Assembly: GCA_022376515.1 (NCBI GenBank)
Contig: WTXI01000004.1
Location: 1,116,001-1,180,000, forward strand
Direction: 5' to 3'
Length of the DNA: 64,000 nucleotides
Source: Lactifluus volemus
Taxonomy: Eukaryota; Basidiomycota; Agaricomycetes; Russulales; Russulaceae
The notes under the pieces are model-generated. The model did no database searches and was not told where the DNA came from. It worked only from the letters and a program-made list of their open reading frames with translations. The position numbers and the translations under genes are program-made. How positions within the stretch are numbered: the first letter of the stretch is position 1; each line of letters opens with the position of its first letter. Positions 55,223-64,000 of the stretch are shown one piece after another.

Positions 55223-58200
55223 TCACCATTCTTCCTCTTCCTCGACCACATTATGCAGAGGCGCACCGTGCACATACCGATATGGACTCTCCCGCCCTTG
55301 CTCAAACTCAAAATTCGGCGGCTCGATAAACCCGGCGCCCGCCATCGCGTCCATTTCCGACATTGGGGTGTCAGGGAGGGAGAGCGGCGACGGTGATGGT
55401 TCGGTCGACATCGCAGGGTCAAGGGTGGGGGAAGAGGCATCGATCGGTGGGGGCGATGGAGGTGGAGGAGGAGGCAACGGCGCAGACTCCTTCGCGGCCT
55501 GAGTGGTGGTCGATTTACCGGGAGAGCCTCCCGCACTGGTCGACGCCAGACGTTCCTTCTCACGATACATCTCAATCAGCGAGCTCGCTTTGGGACCCGG
55601 TTTTCCTGAAAGCCTATCTCGCACTTCCTGTTGCCGCTGCAGGTCACGCGGGGAAGGCATCGGCGCCGGCGTTGGGGTTTGCGGACTCGGGGTGGGGGGA
55701 ATGAGTTCGGGAAGAACACGATTGCGCGGCGAAGCTGGGGGCGTGGTAGTACCAGCCGAGTAGACGCTTCCGTGACGTCACTCCGACGGGGCAGTCCACC
55801 CTCACTTTCTTCTAAAGAACGCAGGATCTGGTCGCGGGGATCTTCATCCGGATCCAGGACTGCGAGTCGTCGCTCTGGGTGCATGTCAAAGTAGCCTACC
55901 CGACGCGGTGGTCGTGGCGGTGGTACTTCATGAGTTGCTTGCATACGTTCGGGCTCCGGCTCCGGCACCGGTTCGGGTACGGTTCGAGCTCGGACTCTAC
56001 GGTGATCATGCTCCTAGGGATACTGGGCACATATCCACTATACGCTTCTTCTAGCGAAGCCCCGTGACTGTTGATCATCGAGCGGTGCGGCACCTGCATC
56101 GGTTCGATGTCCGCCTCGCTCTCTCCGTCCAACGGAATCGCAGGCGAAGGACCCCGAATGCCGGCGAGGACCTGCGCCACCTCCTGACTGGCCACTTCGG
56201 GGTCCGGACGGGGGGGCACGTTTCTTGCGCGCGGTCCACTGGGGCGGCGAAGATCCGGATCCAGATTCGTCGAACGTCTCGAACTGTTGGCGACGAGGAT
56301 ATCCACCCACGCGTCGTCCTTCGAGGCCCGACGCTCATGCTTGGTCAACTTTCGCGAGCTCGAATGGATGCTGTTCAACTCATCGTCACTATAACTCGCG
56401 AGGCGCGTTTCAAACTCGACGTCTTCTGCTTCGGAGGGGATCAGACCGGAAGTGCGTGAGTTGGGCGCGAGTGGCAGACCAGTAGGTAAGCGGAAACGCC
56501 TCTTGGGAGTAATAGGCAGGCCGGCTGGGGTAGATGGACGGACGGTAGTGCTGTCTCGTGAGGCCCCAAACAAAGGAGGGGCAGAACTGTCTGGGCGAGT
56601 AAAGCGCCACGGTGTCGAGGATTGTGAGAAGGATGGGGACACAGGGGGTCCATTTTCAGCGTGGTTCACCTCTCGCTTTACGGGCCCGTCGCGACCCAGC
56701 GAAATCATTTTGGTGCTACTATTATTTCCGCGAAGGAGACCCTCGAATTCGACTTCACGTGAGTTTAAGCCTCTCGGCACGTGGCCGACTACGTAAGGGC
56801 GTCCATTGAGCGTGGCAGCTTGCTTCCACTGCTTTGTCTTTCCAGGAGAGAAGAATGAAGCCAACGTTCTTCGGTTCGGAACGCCCGCAGAAAGTTGCTG
56901 GCGGTACTCGAGCGGACAAACTCTTCAAAGAGAAAGGCCGTGGTAGACGTACGCGGGTCTGAGCCTCCCGAAACGGTCGATCTGGACAACGGAAGCGACT
57001 TGAACTCGATCTGCGGCGTATTAGGGTGAATCAACACTCCAAATGTCAGTGCTCACCAGGGCCCAATTGCATTCTCTGTCATAGTCCTCCCGTTCAATGT
57101 CCATCCAACCACCGCCGTACACGAGATCGCAAAACACGTCAATAAACGCCTCCTCGATGACAACTTCCGAGCCCGTGACGGGCTCCGTGTCCCACCCAAA
57201 GGCGGGAGCGATTTCTGCGTCTTCTTCAGCTTGCGCGTGATATCGGCCTGCTGTTCTGGCCACGATGAGATCGAGTTTACGAGAGGAGAACTGAATTGGA
57301 GCGTCGCGCTGAGTGGCGAATCGTTACGCGAGAAACCACTCGCGGAGAAGTCCGTCCAAGTCATGTCGTCCGTTTTGCCGCTCGAGACTGCAACGCGGCG
57401 CGGGTATTAGTACCACTGATCAAAGGCACACCATCATGACATGACGTACCGTGCGCGCGCTTTCAGTGAGATCAAACTGGAGCTTCTTCTCGTTTGGATC
57501 CAACCCTCCGAAGCCCATGGATTCAAATTCGCCCCATTGAGGTCGGTCAAGCTACGGAACCGCTCCTCACCAGCGACAGCGGGTTTTCCGAGACCAAAAA
57601 AATCGTTTGGGCTGTCTCCAAGGGTAGATACGGTAGTGGATGAGGAAATCGACGACGCAGTTGATGAAGTGATGCCCGTGTGAGGATGGAAATTAGGTGG
57701 TAGATCCATGCGCTTCTTGAAGCTGTCCGCATAGCGGGCGCAGTTTGAGTGTCGGTGGGGCGACTCGTTCCCAATCGCGAGATTGAACAAAGGCGTTTGG
57801 AGCGTGTATTGCGGCGTTCGGAGGGCGAGTCGCCCAACTGGCAGCCGTCTTGACCAGATCTGATGAATACATACGGACGTTCCTCTTATGCTGACAACCC
57901 GCACGGTGCGCGCGCCGCGCCGGGTTGGATCCTGTCTTGCTTTCTGAATCGGGCAGATGGTTCTGGAAGCATGGCTGGGTAACCGCGGATCCAATCTTTG
58001 AGGCGGGTAGGTACGCCAAGTGACGCAGCGCTACCCGGACCGCCACCAAATGAACCAGATGATCGTTGCTTGGTGCGTCTTGCCAGCGAACAAAGGCGAG
58101 TAAGACATGTTCCATTGCATTGGTTGCACGGAGATATTGGAGGTACGTGTGGTGGAAAGGTAGCGCAGCGGGGCCAAGGCCGAAAATCAGGGGACCAAAA

Positions 58201-59337
58201 AGAGGGGAAAGCGTAGGAGGGGTGTGCCTGAGGATGAAGAGTGGGCTGTTAGACGTGCAAGCAGGGAGAAAACGTTGACGATGATAGATGTCAGGGGAGG
58301 CTGTAACGGTGCGATGAGCGCCTCGAAATGAGTGGCTGGATAGTCGAGAGCTAAATGGGGGAATGAGCTCTGATCAAAGACGGGGGGGTGACAGCAAATC
58401 GCTTACCAACTTCGGCTTCACACCAGCCGACGTACATCTCCCAAGAGATGAGGCCACGAACGGCATTTCCAGTAGAAACGCGCAAAACACGAGATAGACC
58501 CCAACGGAGACACATGGCAAGCTCGGGGGGAGCGGAAAAGCGGGCCTCTTCGCGCCACGTACGATCTGCGTCCGGCGCAGGGAACGATACACATGTACGA
58601 AGGAAAGCCTGGACGAGGCGACGTACGCCGGAAGAATTGACGTCGAGAGCCAGGCTGGAGAAGAGGAACGGGGTGGTGAGGCCACGTGTGCCGAGCTCCT
58701 CGTGACGGTGCGGACGAGTCGGTTAACCTCATCGAGGCCGAGCACGACGTGACGGTGACACGAGAGGTAACCATAGTCTTGCTCGCGGTCGCGGGGACCT
58801 ACGACGATGGATCATTGTTAGCCAAAAAAAAAAAAAGGTACGTTGGGGAGGTCAGATGAGAGAGAGGCTCAGTGGCCACGAGAGACACGCGACTTTGGGC
58901 ACACACACAGCATGGACCACTGGGCGATCTCTAACGAGTAAAGGAACAGTGCCGCAGCGGCAAAGTGGCTCCCCCACACCCCCTATCACAAGGGCGCTTA
59001 GGGAAGATTTGATGGAGGGACAAGACGGACCTCGTTCTGAATCGGGCGCCCCTCCAGCATCACCAGGTGGGTCGAGGTTGAGAGGGAAAAAGCTGCCATC
59101 TGGATGATAGGCTCGTCCTCGTTCGAAGAAGACCGGGTGCTCTCCCTTTGCGGCACTTAAAGTGCGGGTACGAGGCTTTTCAGCGTTCTTGTCCTTCTTT
59201 GCAGGGCCAGTGGTGGCAGTGACCCGTGGAGGCCCACGACTAGGTACACGACCAAAATCGTCAGCAGTCTCAGACTGGGGTTTGTGTGACTTGAGAGGTG
59301 AAGAAGTTGTGCGAGTGCGAGAGAATAGGCTGGGCAT
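55223..59337 (-). CDS. MSB1/Mug8-type cell-polarity protein (RhoGAP-like domain)
   Basis: Long multi-exon minus-strand gene. Start MPSLFSRTRTTSSPLKSHKP is at 59337 (an upstream in-frame Met at 59463 looks non-coding). The RhoGAP-like region follows: DYGYLSCHRHVVLGLDEVNR, GLTTPFLFSSLALDV, MCLRWGLSRVLRVSTGNAVR, GLISWEMYVGWCEAEVG, then TLSPLFGPLIFGLGPAALPF, HHTYLQYLRATNAMEHVLLA. The middle has SLPPFGWDTEP-like segments, IDVFCDLVYGGGWMDI, CNWALVEFKSLPLSRSTV, TSTTAFLFEEFVPLEYR. The rest is Ser/Pro-rich to VVEEEEEW-stop at 55223. MSB1-like proteins act with Cdc42/Rho GTPases at growth sites. Single missing C/G bases are inferred at about 58700, 58060, 55980 and 55770; each restores the frame. Confidence 0.8.
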
Positions 59338-62200
59338 GAGAGAGATAACCAACTTGCAAAAAGGTCGAAGCGTCTCGCCTCGACAACCGTCGTTCTCCCT
59401 TTTCCTGTACACGGCAACAGCCGACCCTTCCCTCACCCACTTACCTTTCATTAACTTGCCCATTATACTCCTCCTCCATTAAATCACCGTTCCTATCTTT
59501 ATCCTCTTCGTTATCTTCTTCATTTCCTGGTTTTTTTTTCTTTAATTTTTAATTATTTTTTTCTCATTGCCAGGGCGTAAACCTCCAGCCTCGTGCCCAA
59601 TGACAGCTTGGGACCACCACACGCCATCATATCTCAATCAGGTTACCAGACTCTCCCTCATTGTCGGCTGATCGGCACCCTCTGATGGGGGATCTTGGTA
59701 ACGGTACGATTTTATTATATTTTAGTTTTGACTAGTCCGGGGATGGAATTCGTCCGCATTGCACTTTATTAATAATTTATCGGTTCTCGCTCAAACCCCA
59801 CAAACCTCCATAAATCTATATCCAGTAGCGCCGTCTTGTCCATCCCGGCCTTTATGCGCTTCCCACCACCACTTTTAAGGATTCCTTCCTGCTTCGTGCA
59901 TTTGCGCATCCGAGTTGGGTAACCAATGTGAAGCATCCGTACACTAGCAGCACCCACCCTAGATTCTCTCTTTCGAGTGGGGATCGACAGGCGATTTATG
60001 ACTTCTTGTGAACATCACGCATCATGGAGCTGTGCCACCACTGTCGATCAACAATATAATATATCAACATCATACCCCTGCGCCGTCCTGGGAAAGAGAC
60101 AGATTACAGCTGTCAACGTACGTGTCAGAGTTCGTGCAGCGAAGCGAGCCTGTTCCGCGCGAAATTTTTTCGATAACAATACACTCGCAGTTCTTCGTTT
60201 GGTGGCTTCGGTTGCTGACGTCATACATATCCAGGTGGTGTACTGGTATTCTTCGCTCGGTGCCGCACTCGTCCCATTTAGAAGAACACGCGATGACGCA
60301 CACTCCGACTCTTCTATCTGCGAACCTCAATTTGTGTGTCGATATCTGTCTCCACGCTGAGGGTAGTAACCGCGTTGAGCAAAATGCGGATATTCGGCAA
60401 GTCAATGGCCACATGGCTTCAAGTGGCCTCAAGCGAATCCTAGTAGCGGGCAAGCATCTACTTCGGCACCATAGTATTTTCCGCGATGTACGGCGGAGAC
60501 AGGTGGGATCCGAAATACAGAAACCCCAAGTTCATGCTCAAAGATACGTCCCATCCTAAACCTGACTTGGAGCCATGGATTCGACCAGCTTCACGGGGCA
60601 TATGTTAGACAGCGTCGGGCTCCTAGCCGTCACCGTGGAGGTGGTAGCGTGAGAGCCATTCGCCACCAAGGATTCGCTGAGCGATGTTATTGATGTGATG
60701 AAGCGCACGAAGTCGTAGCAGTCATCCTACTTCCGACGAAAACTGTGATCGTTCGTTTGGAAAGGCCTGGTAACCACCCGCCTCGGGTCTGACATGACCG
60801 TTTGTGATAATGCAGAGCCATTGCAGCGATCCAAATACATCCATGAAACCCTTTTCAAATCGCGAAGAAATGAGAAACGGTGAAATATGGCTGAGAGCTG
60901 ACGAACGAATGCGGGCCGACGTATTATGCGATTGCAGTCTCCATAAGTAACTCATGATCTCCGCAGTTGCCGATGGGAAGATCAAACTGAAGCCACAATA
61001 TTAATACAAGACTATACGATGCGGAGTGTTAAAGGCACGATACTTGCGAGAACCGCGACGAGCGTCAAGACGAGCGTGAGATTGTGTCGTGCACGGATCC
61101 CCACAAGTCGTATGCGAGAGCTGAAGGAAGTATGTGGATAACGCCCTGATGGGAGCGAAATTTCGGCGTAACCCAACGTCCGCAGTACCACCCCGGCCTG
61201 TGTATGACAATCGTGGGAGGAACAAAAGTGGATATATGGAGAGAGCCAAAAGGGCATGCCGACAACCATGGTTAAATTAAAAATCTCGGGGCTGCATTCA
61301 TGCGGGAGTACCCCGGGGGATGCTGCCTGAGGTCATACAATGAGACGGGAATTAGAAGACGATGGTCGCCGGGGTGAATTCCAGAAAATATGTCAAGGGA
61401 ACTTACGACTGTCGGCAAAGTAAGGACCTGAAGTGAGGCGCAGAGTCGGTCGTCCGTCCACAGGAATGTGGGTAACGCTTGGTTTCGTGCGAAGGACGCC
61501 CGTCGACAGCAAAGAACTTCTTCAACCTAAACACCAGAGCTTTGCTATTACTTCACAGTCAAAGGACTCTTCTTCCATTGCTTTTCCAAAGCGATGGAGA
61601 GCGTTGCAGAGGATGGGAAGCTTGCGCAGCCGAGGCCAAAACCGCCGAAAATGAGGGCCTTGAAGTAGCACTGCATACCCGGCATGACCTACAGATAAAC
61701 GCTTTTTAATGCAGAACTAGATATAAACACCTTCACTGACATGGATGAGGTGTGAATTCCTCTGACAGAAGATTTATTTATTTTTACCAAATTCAAGCAT
61801 TCTGCGTCCTTGATACAGCAGGTAACAGATATATTCAGGGGAATCAGGGCTCACGAGCGCTCACTACAGTCAGCCCTGAGATCGAGGAACATAACCGAGT
61901 CATGGTGATGTCGCTTGGTGGTACATGTAAATCGATCTGTTGATGAAGAGCACCCACGATTTGTCACAAAAGTGCCCCTGCAGTGTTAGGGTCTACGATT
62001 GAAATCGATCCCGAAAGCGTTTTACACAAGTATTCAGAGTCTCGATCACTTACCTCACCGTATTCTCCACGGAATCGGGTCATGCTCTACGGTACGGTAA
62101 GACTGAGTGTCTCACCGTCATACTACGCAGTGTTTAGTGTTATGACATCGTGTGCCAGTGGCGAACTGACAGACAACTAACAGACGCCGCTATACAAAGG
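59338..62200. other. No gene recognised
   Basis: About 2.9 kb upstream of the MSB1-like gene. The first few hundred bases are C/T-rich on the plus strand and likely hold its promoter. Open frames (up to 183 codons at 60008-60559) have no recognisable motif. Confidence 0.35.
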
Positions 62201-64000
62201 CAAAGCGACTTCCGCCAATCAAATGATGGGCGAGGAAGATTCTGGTCCCATGGCCCTCCACGTTTTGCAAATTGCTGACGTACGGGGTCACACGTTGACA
62301 AATTTCCATGATTCCCCCGAGCATAAATACGCTGCGCTATCGTGCTTCATGTCAGGGTCACCCCCTCCCGCCTCAGACATTGGCTCTTCCTTAATTTCCT
62401 CTCGTCCTTGGGATGTCGGCTCTCATGGATACCCCTATCTGGTACGTCACTACTCCTGGCACACCTCAGTTCGGTCTCAAAGCCCCAAGCCTCAGTGATG
62501 TCATTCCCCCTTATCGGATGGCATCTCCTAGAACTGGATTTCCTCTCCCTGGTCCTCCTGCTCCTAGTGCTATGTATGTGTGTCAAACGCACTTGCACAT
62601 TAGGAGCGGCGCCACAAAGCCCACGCGCGAGCCCGATCCGCAACTCGGAGAAACGACGGAACTTGTTCAGATATCTGTGGCTGGCGTCGTCACTGAGGAC
62701 GTGGCAAACTCTACGCTCGGGCCCCGAATAAATGTTTACGTACGTCGGACTCTGGACAAGTGGGGGAATACTGTATGCTCTCAAGCGCTGTAGCCTGGTT
62801 CACGTGCTGGCCTTGAGTTTGGTTGCCGCGGCAACCTCCCCCTGTACTCCGCAAATCACTCCCAGGCCGGTGCTAGACTTCGATGTATCCACGCAGCAAA
62901 TACCTACCACCGACAACGTGTCTCAATAGTGAAGCGTGCGTGCGCAGACTTGCGTAGGTTGACATCCTCTGATTGTATTTTTGCTCGATAGTGAAGTACC
63001 TATTCCGAACATTCCCTATCAGCTCCGCGGAGATGGCAAAACACGGAGTGGACTATTTCTCACGGATGCTAGGTGACATATAAGACCGGGATCAGCCGGA
63101 TGGCGCCTCCGAGTCACTCCCCTGGAAGAATGGAAGATCTCAGGTCCAGGGGCGCAAGACCTTTCGACCTCCTAACCCTTAGGACTTGAATGTGGGGACT
63201 CTCTTGCATGTCCTGCCCCCGTGCCCTAGCTGGTCATCAACGATCGCGTCAGAGTATTTGGGTTGGTCTACGAGAAGGCACACCATCAGTATCCGTCCAC
63301 GCTGGCTCTAGCATGGATGTGGGCCATGCTTGGCCTCAGTCTCGCCGATGACTGGAATGCTCATAAACGTAGTGGGGGCGCGAGCCCGCATGACTGTCGG
63401 GTGATGGGCGATGAATAAGGAGATATCGCGCCCCAGTGTCTTGGTTAGTCTAACTGCTCGCTGCGTGCCCTCAACGTTCCACAAATCACCGTAATGGCCG
63501 ATATGGAATGGTGAAAACTCAGCCGTGGACGTCGTTATTGGATAGCCTGCTCCTTGTCGCTCGTTGATGAATGGGGTAAATGCATCATGAACATCGCCTC
63601 CGGAATATCAAAGTTCTTTTCAGGTTGGGTAAGAGCTCCAGAGGTGGTTCTTCACTGTCTCAACACAGAGAGATATTCTGATAAGATCATTCCATGTGCC
63701 ACTCAAATGATAGATTATGCTCCTCATATCTGAACAAGAATTGCTCCTCTGCAACAGAGTACTGGTGAAAGTGTAAAATCTGCACTGTTCGTGCTATCTG
63801 CTAGTCGGTGTCTGCAACCACTCGAACAGGATCGGCCTCTGATTTCACATGCGTCACGTCGTGTAGTACAAAAGAAAGCGACGGAACGCTTCAGCTGACT
63901 GTATGTATCTGAGGATTCTGTGATGTGCTCAATTGCAAGGGGAGTGGGATGATGAAGGTGAGCTGATTGAAAAAAGAAAGCTATGAAGTCTGTTGAAGCG
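62201..64000. other. No gene recognised; one protein-like minus frame
   Basis: About 1.8 kb. On the minus strand, about 63600-63310 stays open for 97 codons with a plausible protein sequence (GDVHDAFTPFINERQGAGYP, FHIGHYGDLWNVEGTQRAV, RARAPTTFMSIPVIGETEAK), bounded by stops and without a start. It could be an exon or relic. The plus frame 62413-62793 (126 codons) has no recognised motif. Confidence 0.35.

Noticed and set aside
58852..59463. Longer N-terminus of the MSB1-like protein from Met at 59463
   Set aside because: The extra 42 residues look like translated 5' UTR. MPSLFSRTR at 59337 resembles the usual start of such proteins.

Overview
The window is fungal nuclear DNA, most probably from an agaricomycete basidiomycete. 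Genes carry several short introns (about 45-75 nt) with GT..AG ends, intergenic space is modest, and the housekeeping genes (SDH4, cyclophilin, MSB1/Mug8-type protein, EFM7-type methyltransferase, OPT transporter) have the form usual in that group. The species is not identifiable from the sequence alone. Many otherwise convincing genes lose frame by one missing G or C, usually inside a G/C run. The SDH4 and MSB1-like genes are among them. I therefore suspect residual long-read consensus errors and flag each site. Larger breaks (insertions, stops, missing exons) are treated as biological.

Layout. 0-12 kb: the 3' end of an oligopeptide transporter, a leucine-rich-repeat protein, an unnamed protein, a tRNA-Thr with an intron, a broken unnamed gene start, and SDH4 on the minus strand. 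12.1-26.4 kb: a direct segmental duplication. Copy 1 (about 12.1-17.65 kb) and copy 2 (about 18.97-26.4 kb) hold, in the same order, an EFM7-type methyltransferase, a scrap of FAD-monooxygenase 3' end, an unidentified stretch, a second EFM7/monooxygenase scrap, an HNH-nuclease-like gene and an alanine-aminotransferase relic. An F-box/LRR-like fragment lies between the copies. In copy 2 the HNH gene is split by a 2.2 kb terminal-inverted-repeat element carrying a broken MCM4 gene piece. 26.6-31.8 kb: a complete Ty1/copia retrotransposon with matching LTRs and a 5-bp target duplication.

33.06-37.77 kb: a Tc1/mariner-type element (TA duplication, CAGTCGTGG ends). Its transposase gene is interrupted by a 1.3 kb poly(A)-tailed retro-insertion with its own zinc-finger ORF. 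Removing the Tc1 element recreates the sequence seen upstream of the HNH genes. 37.9-39.9 kb: a head-to-tail mosaic of gene fragments (fatty-acid synthase beta, an armadillo-type kinase C-terminus, an unknown protein). 40.7-42 kb: an intact HNH gene. 42-46.4 kb: relics, including a sphingomyelinase-like tail and a foldback made from an HNH fragment. 46.4-50.8 kb: two tandem FAD-dependent monooxygenase genes. 51.1-59.3 kb: a cyclophilin gene and a long MSB1/Mug8-type polarity gene. 59.3-64 kb: no recognisable gene.

Two themes link the parts. First, an HNH_2-type gene family occurs as one intact copy, one intact but transposon-split copy, one decayed copy and one palindromic scrap, always in repeat-rich surroundings. 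Second, pieces of host genes (MCM4, FAS beta, a kinase, alanine aminotransferase, EFM7 exon 2, monooxygenase tails) have been copied and dispersed. This points to gene-fragment capture and local duplication by transposons.
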